64,000 nt of DNA from contig NZ_JOCB01000038.1 of NCBI RefSeq assembly GCF_000718775.1, forward strand, positions 1 through 64,000. The letters are read 5' to 3'. A program made the translations under genes and the position numbers. The notes beneath the pieces are model-generated. The model did not search any database, was not told where the DNA came from, and was given only the letters and a program-made list of their open reading frames with translations. This stretch comes from Streptomyces sp. NRRL S-31 (GTDB lineage: Bacteria; Actinomycetota; Actinomycetes; Streptomycetales; Streptomycetaceae). Shown here in pieces: positions 26,997 to 35,627 of the stretch (positions are counted from its first letter, which is position 1; each line of letters starts with the position of its first letter).

Positions 26997-27016
26997 TTGT
27001 TCGTCAAGACGAACAA
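26997..27016. promoter_or_regulatory. Perfect palindrome operator, azlCD/regulator intergenic region
   Basis: TTGTTCGTC-AA-GACGAACAA is a perfect nine-base inverted repeat 22 bp before the regulator start. Weaker related repeats lie at 26971-26988 (TGTTC...GAACA) and 26952-26967 (GTTCG...CGAAC). The XRE-cupin protein encoded next to it is the obvious candidate to bind here and repress both directions. Confidence 0.7.
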
Positions 27017-27038
27017 ACGTACCGATGGAGCGAACGAC

Positions 27039-27605
27039 ATGTCCGAGCCCGCCCCCGCCCGGCTGCCCATGGAGTGGATCGCCGCGTCCCTGAAGCGGGA
27101 GCGCGGCCGTGCCGGCCTGTCCCTGTCCGAGCTGGCCAAGCGCGCCGGTGTCGCCAAGTCCACGCTGTCCCAGCTGGAGGCGGCGGGCGGCAACCCGAGC
27201 ATGGAGACGATCTGGGCGCTCGCGGTGGCGCTCGGCGTGCCCTTCAGCGCGCTCGTCGAGCCGCCCGCGCCGGCGGTCCAGGTGATCCGGGCGGGCCGGG
27301 GGCCCGCGGTCCACTCCGAGCGGGCCGACTATCTGGCGTCGCTGCTTTCCGCCTGCCCGCCTGGGGTCCGCCGCGATCTGTACGTCGTCTGGCTGGAGCC
27401 CGGCACCGTGCGGGACTCCGCGCCCCACATCCCGGGCACCGTGGAGCACGTCGTGGTGAGCGAGGGCGCGGTGCGGGCGGGGCCGCACGGGGGGACCGCC
27501 GAGCTGGGGCCGGGGGACTACATGTCGTACCGGGGTGACGTGCCTCACTCGTACGAGGCGCTGGCCGCCGGGACCAGGCTCGTGCTGGTCATGCAGCACG
27601 TCTGA
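27039..27605 (+). CDS. XRE-cupin transcriptional regulator of azlCD
   Basis: A 188-residue protein with an N-terminal helix-turn-helix (SLSELAKRAGVAKSTLSQLE, about 28-47) and a C-terminal cupin (APHIPGTVEHVVV, then LGPGDYMSYRGDVPHSYEA). This architecture commonly controls AzlCD-type amino acid exporters from a divergent position, as here. The ATG at 27039 has GGAG eight bases upstream. Confidence 0.9.
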   Translation: MSEPAPARLPMEWIAASLKRERGRAGLSLSELAKRAGVAKSTLSQLEAAGGNPSMETIWALAVALGVPFSALVEPPAPAVQVIRAGRGPAVHSERADYLASLLSACPPGVRRDLYVVWLEPGTVRDSAPHIPGTVEHVVVSEGAVRAGPHGGTAELGPGDYMSYRGDVPHSYEALAAGTRLVLVMQHV

Positions 27606-27625
27606 CGGCGGGGGCGGGGAAAGGC

Positions 27626-27658
27626 AGGAGCCCCGTCGCCGTGCGGCGCGGGGCTCCT
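27626..27658. terminator. Bidirectional terminator
   Basis: Ten-base arms AGGAGCCCCG and CGGGGCTCCT, extended inward by CGCC/GGCG, form a long hairpin between the XRE-cupin gene and the converging cold-shock gene. Confidence 0.75.
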
Positions 27659-27694
27659 TGGGTACTGCTCTCAGGTTCTGCGATCAGGCAGTGA

Positions 27695-27898
27695 TCAGAC
27701 GGGGGTGACGTTCTCCGCCTGCGGACCCTTCGGGCCCTGGGTCACGTCGAAGGACACCTGCTGGTTCTCCTCGAGGGAGCGGAAGCCGGTGGCGTTGATC
27801 GCGGAGTAGTGAACGAAGACGTCGGGGCCGCCGCCTTCCTGGGCGATGAAGCCAAAGCCCTTTTCGGCGTTGAACCACTTAACGGTTCCGGTAGCCAT
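27695..27898 (-). CDS. Cold-shock domain protein (CspA family)
   Basis: A 67-residue single cold-shock domain. RNP1 is KGFGFIAQ and RNP2 is DVFVHYSAI, with the usual N-terminal [13 protein letters not shown]. It binds single-stranded nucleic acid as an RNA chaperone. The start has an excellent site (AAGGAGG, seven-base spacing). A leader of over 100 bases with a hairpin lies upstream. Confidence 0.97.
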   Translation of the reverse strand: MATGTVKWFNAEKGFGFIAQEGGGPDVFVHYSAINATGFRSLEENQQVSFDVTQGPKGPQAENVTPV

Positions 27899-27991
27899 AT
27901 AAGCCCTCCTTGGGCTCACAAAGGGTTGCCCTGCTCCAGAACCTGCAAGTGTGAAACGGTGCTGCACAACTGCATATGTCTGAAAACGACG

Positions 27992-28022
27992 AGAGCCCGC
28001 GGTCACATGCTCCGCAGGCTCT
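27992..28022 (-). promoter_or_regulatory. Hairpin in cold-shock gene leader
   Basis: On the minus strand AGAGCCTGCGG and CCGCGGGCTCT pair over 11 positions with one G-U wobble and a nine-base loop. CGTCGTTTTC follows about 95 bases before the cold-shock ATG. It looks like an attenuator or a structured cold-shock leader; no TSS is known. Confidence 0.5.
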
Positions 28023-28107
28023 GTACTGCAAGGGAAACCAAACTGCAACTTGCGGCGAGCCTAGCACGCGGGCAGCCGAAAGCAATAGGGGTCAAGATCA
28101 CTTCACC

Positions 28108-28125
28108 CGGATGTTTGAACATCCG
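28108..28125. promoter_or_regulatory. Palindrome upstream of mqnA
   Basis: CGGATGTT-TG-AACATCCG is a perfect eight-base inverted repeat centred about 71 bp before the mqnA start, in the divergent region shared with the cold-shock gene. It is a candidate operator; the binding protein is not identifiable. Confidence 0.5.
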
Positions 28126-28178
28126 TTAGCCCGTTCGGGGGCGGGGCCGGTCCTGGGACCGTACCGCGAGGGGGCTAG

Positions 28179-29036
<858 letters not shown>

Positions 29037-29181
29037 CCGCTCCCGGCGGTCTGCGACGGTCGGCGGGGTCGGCGGCGGTCGGCGGAGGGCACGGCCCGCG
29101 CGGTGCCCGCCGTACGGTGTCCGCCGTCCGGAACGGGTAGGCACACCGGGGACGGCGGGTCGCGGCCGTCGAGGAGACGGT

Positions 29182-29221
29182 GACGGGGCGACGGGGCAAC
29201 GGGGTGACGGGGCGACGGGGG
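29182..29221 (+). repeat. Five tandem 8-bp units (GACGGGGC type)
   Basis: Units GACGGGGC, GACGGGGC, AACGGGGT, GACGGGGC and GACGGGGG run head to tail just before the prepilin peptidase start and could supply several weak ribosome-site-like G runs. Confidence 0.75.
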
Positions 29222-29238
29222 TGGGGAGCGTGGGCGGG

Positions 29239-30111
29239 GTGACCACGGGGCTGGTGGTGCTCGTCGCGGCGGTGTGGGGCGCGCTGGCGGGCGCCCTGCT
29301 GCCGCGCGCCGCCTACCGCTTCGCCGTCCCGTCCGGCGAGCCCTGGCGCGACCGGTGCCCCGACGGCCACCCGGTCCGCGGGTGGCTGGGCTGGGCGGGG
29401 TGCGCGGCGTGCGCGGGCACGGGCGCGGGGGCGGGCCGGGGCGCACATGGCGCACGGGGCCCCCAGGACGCACAGGACGCGCCGGGCGCACAGGACGCGC
29501 CGGGCTCACCGGACTTGCGTGGCGCGCGGGACCTCGGGGAGTCCCTCCCGGGCGTCCCCCCGGCGCCGTACCGTCCCTCCGCCGTCCTGCTCGCCGCCGC
29601 GACCGCCCTCGTCTGCGCCCTCCTCGCCGCCGCCACCGGCACCCGGCCCGAACTCGCGGTCTGGCTGCCGCTCGCGCCCGTCGGCGTCCTGCTCGCCGCC
29701 GTGGACATCCGGGTGCGGCGGCTGCCCGACCCGCTGACCCTCCCGCTCGCCGCGGGCGCCCTCGCCCTGCTCGGCCTCGCCGCCCTGCTCCCCGAACACG
29801 CCGGCCACTGGCCGACCGCCCTCGGCGCCGCCCTCGCGCTCGGCGCCGGCTACTGGGTGCTGTACCTCGTCAACCCGGGCGGCATGGGCTTCGGGGACGT
29901 GAAACTGGCCGTCGGCGCGGGCGCCGTACTCGGCTGGTACGGCTGGCCCACCGTGCTGCTCGGCACCTTCGCCGCGTTCCTGCTCGGCGCGCTCTACGGC
30001 GGCGCCCTCGTCCTCGCCCGGCGGGCGGACCGCAAGACGGCCGTGCCCTTCGGCCCGTTCCTCCTCGCCGGGACCCTCGCCGGGCTGCTGGCCGGCGCCT
30101 ACGCGGCCTGA
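29239..30111 (+). CDS. Prepilin peptidase (A24 aspartic protease family)
   Basis: A membrane protease of about 290 residues of the TadV/PilD type that would cut class III leader peptides of type IV-like pilins. The two catalytic aspartates are in AAVDIRVRRLPDPLTLPL and GGMGFGDVKLAVG. The N-terminal methylase-type region is reduced, with a Cys-rich CAACAGTG and a Pro/Ala/Asp-rich linker. No pilin or secretion ATPase is adjacent. GTG at 29239 is ten bases after GGGGAG; GTG at 29230 or 29221 is also possible. Confidence 0.8.
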   Translation: MTTGLVVLVAAVWGALAGALLPRAAYRFAVPSGEPWRDRCPDGHPVRGWLGWAGCAACAGTGAGAGRGAHGARGPQDAQDAPGAQDAPGSPDLRGARDLGESLPGVPPAPYRPSAVLLAAATALVCALLAAATGTRPELAVWLPLAPVGVLLAAVDIRVRRLPDPLTLPLAAGALALLGLAALLPEHAGHWPTALGAALALGAGYWVLYLVNPGGMGFGDVKLAVGAGAVLGWYGWPTVLLGTFAAFLLGALYGGALVLARRADRKTAVPFGPFLLAGTLAGLLAGAYAA

Positions 30112-30191
30112 GGTCTTTCGCCCGAAACGGCTGGCGTAGGCTGGTTCGGTCTGCCCCCAGTGCTTGACGAACTTGACGAAAGGGACGCCCG

Positions 30192-31391
30192 GTGACCGAG
30201 AAGGCCGACCTCCAGTCCGTGCTCGACCGAGCCGCGGCGGGCGGACGCATCACTCCCGAAGAGGCGCTCGACCTCTACCGCGACGCGCCCCTGCACGCCC
30301 TGGGCGCCGCCGCCGACGCCGTACGCCGGCGCAAGTACGCGGGCATCGAGCACATCGCCACGTACATCATCGAGCGGAACATCAACTACACGAACGTGTG
30401 CGTCACGGCGTGCAAGTTCTGCGCCTTCTACGCGGCCCCCAAGGACAAGGACAAGGGCTGGACCCGCGACCTCGACGACATCCTGCGCCGCTGCGCGGAG
30501 ACCGTCGAACTGGGCGGCACCCAGATCATGTTCCAGGGCGGCCACCACCCGGACTACGGCGTCGAGTACTACGAGAAGCACTTCAAGGCCATCAAGGACG
30601 CCTTCCCGCAGCTGGTCATCCACTCGCTGGGTGCCTCCGAGGTCGAGCACATGGCCCGGATCAGCGGGGTCTCGGTCGAGGAGGCCATCACCCGCATCCA
30701 CGAGGCGGGTCTGGACTCCTTCGCCGGCGCCGGCGCCGAACTCCTGCCCGAGCGCCCCCGCAAGGCCATCGCGCCCCTGAAGGAGAGCGGCGAGCGCTGG
30801 CTGGAGATCATGGAGACCGCGCACCGGCTGGGCGTGGAGTCCACCTCCACCATGCTCATGGGCACCGGCGAGACCAACGCCGAGCGCATCGAGCACCTGC
30901 GGATGATCCGGGACGTACAGGACCGCACGGGCGGCTTCCGCGCCTTCATCCCGTACACCTACCAGCCCGAGAACAACCACCTGAAGGGCCGTACGCAGGC
31001 CACGATCTTCGAGTACCTCCGGATGATCGCCATCGCCCGCCTCTTCCTCGACAACGTCCGGCACATCCAGGGCTCCTGGCTCACCACCGGCAAGGAGGTC
31101 GGCCAGCTCTCCCTGCACTACGGCGCGGACGACCTGGGCTCGATCATGCTGGAGGAGAACGTGGTCTCCTCGGCCGGCGCCAAGCACCGCTCCAACCGGC
31201 TGGAGATCATCGACCTGATCCGCCGGGCGGACCGGGTCCCGGCGCAGCGCTCCACGACGTACGAGCACCTCGTCGTCCACGAGGACCCGGCCCAGGACCC
31301 CGTCGACGACCGCGTGGTCTCGCACATCTCCTCCACCGCCATCGACGGCGGCACCGCCCACCCCGAACTGAAGCTGCTCGCGTCGAACTAG
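30192..31391 (+). CDS. mqnC: Cyclic dehypoxanthinyl futalosine synthase
   Basis: A 399-residue radical SAM enzyme that cyclises dehypoxanthinyl futalosine. The cluster triad is VCVTACKFC (Cys70, Cys74, Cys77). GGTQIMFQGGHHPDYGVEYY and GTGETNAERIEHL are typical of MqnC. Start GTG at 30192 follows AAAGGGA. It begins a run with the amidohydrolase-like gene (7 bp gap) and menG. Confidence 0.95.
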   Translation: MTEKADLQSVLDRAAAGGRITPEEALDLYRDAPLHALGAAADAVRRRKYAGIEHIATYIIERNINYTNVCVTACKFCAFYAAPKDKDKGWTRDLDDILRRCAETVELGGTQIMFQGGHHPDYGVEYYEKHFKAIKDAFPQLVIHSLGASEVEHMARISGVSVEEAITRIHEAGLDSFAGAGAELLPERPRKAIAPLKESGERWLEIMETAHRLGVESTSTMLMGTGETNAERIEHLRMIRDVQDRTGGFRAFIPYTYQPENNHLKGRTQATIFEYLRMIAIARLFLDNVRHIQGSWLTTGKEVGQLSLHYGADDLGSIMLEENVVSSAGAKHRSNRLEIIDLIRRADRVPAQRSTTYEHLVVHEDPAQDPVDDRVVSHISSTAIDGGTAHPELKLLASN

Positions 31392-31398
31392 GGCCGCC

Positions 31399-32004
31399 GT
31401 GCTGACGATCCACGCGGACTCCCGGGGCCACGCACTCCTCGTCAAGGGCGAGTGGACCGAGGCCGTCGGCCCCCTGGAGGAACTGGCCGCCGCGCACCCG
31501 CACGCCCGCGTGCGCGCCTGGCCCGGCATCCTCACGCCCGGGTTCGTCAACCTCCACGGCACCGAACTGCTGGAGGAGACCTACCACCCGGACCCCCGGG
31601 AGGCCGACGCCCTCGGCACCGAGCCGCTGACCGGCGACGCGCTCACCGCGCTCGCCCTCGACGACGCCCGCTGGGGCGCGAGCGCCCGGCGCGGGGTGCA
31701 GCGCATGCTCGCCCACGGCACGGTCGCGGCGGCCTGCGAGCCCCTGCGCAACCGCGCGGTGCGCGACGCCGTGCGCCGCACCGGGCTGGGCATCGTGGGC
31801 CGCCTGGGCCGGCCCGGCGGCACCCCCTCCCTCGACCCCCTGGCCGCCGGCCCGCCCCCCGAACAGCCGCCGCCGCGTGAACCGGGCTCCGCGGCCCGCT
31901 TCGCGGTCTTCGACGTGACCGACGAGGCCGAACTGCTGGAGCGCGGGACGGCGACGTGCGTGGCGACGGTGGTGGCCGGACGGCTGGTCTTCCGGCGCCG
32001 CTGA
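31399..32004 (+). CDS. Imidazolonepropionase/amidohydrolase-like protein lacking metal ligands
   Basis: A 201-residue protein that resembles the N-terminal beta-sandwich and first strands of an amidohydrolase: [21 protein letters not shown]. In active amidohydrolases the equivalent of VNLHGTE is VNAHTH with two metal-binding histidines; here only one His remains. The protein is about half the usual length. It sits between mqnC and menG, so a scaffold or regulatory role in menaquinone synthesis is possible but unproven. GTG at 31399 starts seven bases after mqnC. Confidence 0.65.
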   Translation: MLTIHADSRGHALLVKGEWTEAVGPLEELAAAHPHARVRAWPGILTPGFVNLHGTELLEETYHPDPREADALGTEPLTGDALTALALDDARWGASARRGVQRMLAHGTVAAACEPLRNRAVRDAVRRTGLGIVGRLGRPGGTPSLDPLAAGPPPEQPPPREPGSAARFAVFDVTDEAELLERGTATCVATVVAGRLVFRRR

Positions 32005-32077
32005 GCGGGCCTCAGGGGTCTGGGCGGCGCGGGGAGCCGGGGGCCCCGCCGGGAGACCGGGCTGCAAGAATGGGCGG

Positions 32078-32773
32078 GTGACCCGCGCCTCCCTGAACAA
32101 GCAGCCGCACGAAGTCGCCTCGATGTTCGACGACGTGGCGGAACGGTACGACCTGACGAACGACGTGCTGTCACTCGGCCAGGACCGGCGCTGGCGCAAG
32201 GAGGTGGCGCGGGCGGTCGACGCGCGCCCCGCGCAGAAGGTCCTGGACCTCGCCGCCGGCACGGCCACCTCCTCGCTGCCCTTCGCGCGGACGGGCGCGT
32301 ACGTCGTCCCCTGCGACTTCTCCCTCGGCATGCTCCAGGTCGGCAAGAAGCGGCACACCTGGATGCCGTTCACGGCGGGCGACGCGACCCGGCTGCCCTT
32401 CAAGGACGACACCTTCGACGCGGTGACCATCTCCTTCGGGCTGCGCAACGTGCAGGACACGGACGCGGCCCTGCGGGAGATGTACCGGGTCACCCGCCCC
32501 GGCGGGCGCGTGGTGATCTGCGAGTTCTCCCACCCGACCTGGACGCCGTTCCGCACCGTCTACACCGAGTACCTGATGCGGGCGCTGCCGCCGGTCGCGC
32601 GCGCGGTGTCCTCCAACCCGGACGCGTACGTCTACCTCGCCGAGTCCATCCGGGCCTGGCCCGACCAGCCCGGACTGGCCGAACGGCTGCGCGGGGCGGG
32701 CTGGTCGAAGGTGGCGTGGCGGAACCTCACCGGCGGCGTGGTCGCGCTGCACCGGGGCTTCAAGGAGAGCTGA
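32078..32773 (+). CDS. menG: Demethylmenaquinone methyltransferase
   Basis: A 231-residue SAM-dependent methyltransferase of the UbiE/MenG family, catalysing the final C-methylation of demethylmenaquinone. [20 protein letters not shown] is the family start motif. [16 protein letters not shown] is motif I, and [18 protein letters not shown] and [11 protein letters not shown] follow. Start GTG at 32078. It is the end of the mqnC transcription group. Confidence 0.93.
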   Translation: MTRASLNKQPHEVASMFDDVAERYDLTNDVLSLGQDRRWRKEVARAVDARPAQKVLDLAAGTATSSLPFARTGAYVVPCDFSLGMLQVGKKRHTWMPFTAGDATRLPFKDDTFDAVTISFGLRNVQDTDAALREMYRVTRPGGRVVICEFSHPTWTPFRTVYTEYLMRALPPVARAVSSNPDAYVYLAESIRAWPDQPGLAERLRGAGWSKVAWRNLTGGVVALHRGFKES

Positions 32774-32807
32774 GGGGCGCGGTTCCACGGAGAGCCGGGA
32801 GCGCGGC

Positions 32808-33161
32808 TCACGGAGTGCTGAGACCGCCCACCGGGCGCGGGTCCTCGGGCTGCTCCAGCTCCCGCCGCACTCCTCCGCGCGGCGGCCCGGGGACGCGCGG
32901 CTCGCGCACGCCCCCGCCGCCCTCGCCGTCGCCGAAGTCGAACCACACGGACACCACCGACTCCCGCGGCACCTCGGTACCGGGCTGTGGGTACTGGCGT
33001 ACGACGTAGTCGACGACGGCGAGGTGGAAGTCCGGCCGGTCCGGCGCCCGGAGCAGCAGACCCCACGCCTGGGCCGTCGCGCGCGCGTCCACGGCCATCA
33101 GACCGACCAGACGCGGGACACGCACTTCGGGTGTTTTGGGTGTTATACGCACAGATGTCAC
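32808..33161 (-). CDS. PASTA-domain small protein
   Basis: A 117-residue protein with one PASTA-type unit (VRVPRLVGLMAVDARATAQA then YVVRQYPQPGTEVPRESVVS) and a Gly/Pro/Arg-rich tail. No signal peptide or membrane helix is seen, so it is probably cytoplasmic, unlike most PASTA proteins. I chose the GTG at 33161 (reading TSVRITPKTPEV); the frame stays open to 33248 without similarity. Confidence 0.65.
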   Translation of the reverse strand: MTSVRITPKTPEVRVPRLVGLMAVDARATAQAWGLLLRAPDRPDFHLAVVDYVVRQYPQPGTEVPRESVVSVWFDFGDGEGGGGVREPRVPGPPRGGVRRELEQPEDPRPVGGLSTP

Positions 33162-33234
33162 CCCCAGCGGTACAGGAAGGGTAACTCCGGCGCGGCCCAC
33201 CCGGAAGGCGTCGGTGTCTTTCCGTGACAGATGG

Positions 33235-33753
33235 CTACACAGAGTCACCGACGTTGAGCCGGAAGCAGAGCGCGGACCCGCCCAGCGTGGGGTGCGGGTA
33301 GCTCTCCGCCCGCTCCATGCCGAGCCGCCTGGCCACCGCCATCGACCGCGCGTTGCCCTCCCGGACCATCGCCACCACTCCGGGCACCCCGGCCGCCCGC
33401 ACCCGCGCCACGGCCTCCCGCGCCGCCGCGGTGGCGTACCCCCGGCCCCAGTGCGCCCGCCCGAGCCGCCAGCCGATCTCGATCTCGCCCACCGGCCCCC
33501 AGTCCGGCCGCCACGGCTGCGCCCCGGTGAAGCCGACGACCTCCCCGGACCCGTCCAGCAGGGTCCACAGGCAGAAGCCGCGCTCGGCGTCGTGCCGCCG
33601 CTGGCGCGCGGTGAGTTCCTCGTAGTCCGACAGCGCCGCCGGCCGGCCGCCGTGGAACTCCATGACCTCCGGGTCGGCGAAGATCCGGTGCCAGGCGACC
33701 GCGTCCTCGTGCGTGGGAACGCGCAGCCGTACCGCGGGGAGAGGTCTCTTCAC
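33235..33753 (-). CDS. GNAT-family N-acetyltransferase (RimJ-like)
   Basis: A 172-residue acetyltransferase. RLGRAHWGRGYATAAAREA carries the acetyl-CoA-binding loop, and REGNARSMAVARRLGMERA is the family C-terminal motif. This subtype resembles RimJ/RimL ribosomal-protein or amino-acid acetyltransferases. GTG at 33753 is divergent from the flavoprotein gene. Confidence 0.85.
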   Translation of the reverse strand: MKRPLPAVRLRVPTHEDAVAWHRIFADPEVMEFHGGRPAALSDYEELTARQRRHDAERGFCLWTLLDGSGEVVGFTGAQPWRPDWGPVGEIEIGWRLGRAHWGRGYATAAAREAVARVRAAGVPGVVAMVREGNARSMAVARRLGMERAESYPHPTLGGSALCFRLNVGDSV

Positions 33754-33850
33754 AGGGCAGCCCTTCAGCCGGGTGATCAATTCTGCTGAATAGACTGCCC
33801 ATGTCCAGTGCCGGTCGGCACACAGATTTCGACCTTGGGGAGATCCCGTC

Positions 33851-35143
33851 GTGACCGTCGCCAGCGAGCCCCTCTCCGAGAACACCGCCGACGTGATCGT
33901 CGTGGGCGCGGGGCCGGCCGGCTCCACGACCGCGTACCACCTCGCCAAGGCCGGTCTCGACGTCCTGCTCCTGGAGAAGACCGAATTCCCGCGCGAGAAG
34001 GTGTGCGGCGACGGCCTCACCCCGCGCGCGGTCAAGCAGCTCGTCGCCATGGGGATCGACATCTCCGAAGAGGCCGGCTGGCTGCGCAACAAGGGCCTGC
34101 GGATCATCGGCGGCGGCGTCCGCCTCCAGCTCGACTGGCCGGACCTGGCCGCGTACCCGAACTACGGACTGGTGCGCAAGCGCGACGACTTCGACGAGCA
34201 GCTCGCCCGCAACGCCCAGAAGGCCGGCGCCCGCCTGTTCGAGCGCTGCAACGTCTCCGGCCCCGTCGTCGACGACCGCACCGGCCGCATCACCGGCGTC
34301 ACCGCCAAGCTCGGCGAGGAGAAGCGCGAAGTCACCTTCCACGCGCCGCTCGTCGTCGCCGCCGACGGCAACTCCACCCGGCTGTCCCTCGCCATGGGCC
34401 TGCACCGGCGCGAGGACCGCCCCATGGGCGTCGCGGTCCGCACCTACTTCGAGAGCCCCCGCCACGACGACGACTACCTGGAGTCCTGGCTCGAACTGTG
34501 GGACCGCCGCGGCCCCCAGGACCGCCTGCTGCCCGGCTACGGCTGGATCTTCGGCATGGGGGACGGTACGTCGAACGTCGGCCTCGGGGTGCTGAACACC
34601 TCCGCGGCCTTCAAGGAGCTGGACTGGCGCGAGATCCTCAAGGCGTGGTGCGCCTCCATGCCCGAGGACTGGGGCTACACACCGGAGAACATGACCGGCC
34701 CGATCCGCGGCGCCGCGCTCCCGATGGCCTTCAACCGCCAGCCGCACTACACGCGCGGGCTGCTGCTCGTCGGCGACGCCGGCGGCCTGGTGAACCCGTT
34801 CAACGGCGAGGGCATCGCCTACGCCATGGAGTCCGGCCAGCTCGCCGCCGACGTCATCGTGCAGGCCCACGCGCGCGCCACGCCCGCCCAGCGCGAGATC
34901 GCCCTCCAGCGCTACCCGCGCGTCCTCAAGGACACCTACGGCGGCTACTACACGCTCGGCCGCGCCTTCGTGAAGCTCATCGGCAACCCGAAGGTCATGC
35001 AGATCGCCGCCCAGCGCGGTCTGACCCACCCGATGCTGATGAAGTTCACCCTCAAGCTCCTCGCGAACCTCACCGACCCCACGGGCGGCGACGCGATGGA
35101 CCGCATCATCAACGGCCTGAGCAAGGTGGCCCCGAAGGCGTGA
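33851..35143 (+). CDS. Geranylgeranyl reductase family flavoprotein
   Basis: A 430-residue FAD enzyme. The N-terminal dinucleotide fold VIVVGAGPAGSTTAYHLA is at about 14-31, followed by EKTEFPREKVCGDGLTPRAV. LLVGDAGGLVNPFNGEGIAYAM near residue 310 is the family FAD motif. Its place between menaquinone genes and the complex I locus suggests reduction of isoprenoid side chains, for example of menaquinone (MenJ-like), rather than chlorophyll or archaeal lipid work. Start GTG at 33851 with GGGGAGA upstream. Confidence 0.87.
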   Translation: MTVASEPLSENTADVIVVGAGPAGSTTAYHLAKAGLDVLLLEKTEFPREKVCGDGLTPRAVKQLVAMGIDISEEAGWLRNKGLRIIGGGVRLQLDWPDLAAYPNYGLVRKRDDFDEQLARNAQKAGARLFERCNVSGPVVDDRTGRITGVTAKLGEEKREVTFHAPLVVAADGNSTRLSLAMGLHRREDRPMGVAVRTYFESPRHDDDYLESWLELWDRRGPQDRLLPGYGWIFGMGDGTSNVGLGVLNTSAAFKELDWREILKAWCASMPEDWGYTPENMTGPIRGAALPMAFNRQPHYTRGLLLVGDAGGLVNPFNGEGIAYAMESGQLAADVIVQAHARATPAQREIALQRYPRVLKDTYGGYYTLGRAFVKLIGNPKVMQIAAQRGLTHPMLMKFTLKLLANLTDPTGGDAMDRIINGLSKVAPKA

Positions 35144-35291
35144 GCAACCGCCGGGCGGATTCGGCGTTTCAGGGTCCGCTATCGAAGGGTCAGCTCGTCC
35201 CGGCGGCCCCGGAGCGGCCCCGGGGCGGCCTGGGGAGCGCAGTCGAGACAGGCTTAGACGGTCACGCTCGGGCGAACGAGGGCGACCTGCT

Positions 35292-35323
35292 CGTCGTCGA
35301 GCGGACGTAGCCGCTCGACGACG
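35292..35323. terminator. Long perfect hairpin
   Basis: CGTCGTCGAGCGG and CCGCTCGACGACG are perfect 13-base arms around ACGTAG. It may act as a terminator beyond the flavoprotein gene, or mark a recombination-type site at the edge of the insert. Confidence 0.55.
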
Positions 35324-35404
35324 TGCGGCGGTAGGGGCCGCTCGTTGTGTGACGGTCGCGAGGCGGGGCGCGGCGGGGTGGGGAAGAGGTATGCGACGCT
35401 GTGG

Positions 35405-35605
35405 CGTCCGGGCCGCGTGGGGCCGAGCAGGGCATCGAACGGGGCGAGATCCCGGTCGGGTCGTCGCACCCCATCGGAATCCGCGCTCGTGCAGCGCTTC
35501 GGCGTCGCTGGGGACACCGCCCGCGCGGCCGTGGCGCACCTGCGCGACAAGGGGTACGTGCATCCTGTGCCGCAACGGGGATCGTTCGTTGTCAACCGGT
35601 CGGGG
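35405..35605 (+). pseudogene. GntR-family regulator fragment with frameshift
   Basis: One frame reads IERGEIPVGS from 35434. The next frame continues PSESALVQRFGVAGDTARAA and then GYVHPVPQRGSFVVNRSG. Together these make a normal GntR winged helix split by a one-base slip near 35463. No start codon or effector domain is evident, and the end runs against the phosphotransferase gene. It is a remnant of a GntR regulator of the short, DNA-binding-domain-only type. Confidence 0.7.
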
Positions 35606-35627
35606 GAGGGCAGCGACCAGCGCGGCT

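Larger units (their letters stand above)
35144..35627. other. Left edge of accessory insert, no intact gene
   Basis: This 484-bp stretch holds a 13-base-arm hairpin at 35292-35323 and a frameshifted GntR-type fragment. It starts immediately after a conserved respiratory gene. I saw no tRNA or clear att-type direct repeat matching the right-hand edge near 40.3-40.4 kb. Confidence 0.55.

Noticed and set aside
33851..35143. Carotenoid or chlorophyll geranylgeranyl reductase
   Set aside because: No carotenoid or chlorophyll genes nearby; the menaquinone neighbourhood favours a quinone side-chain role.
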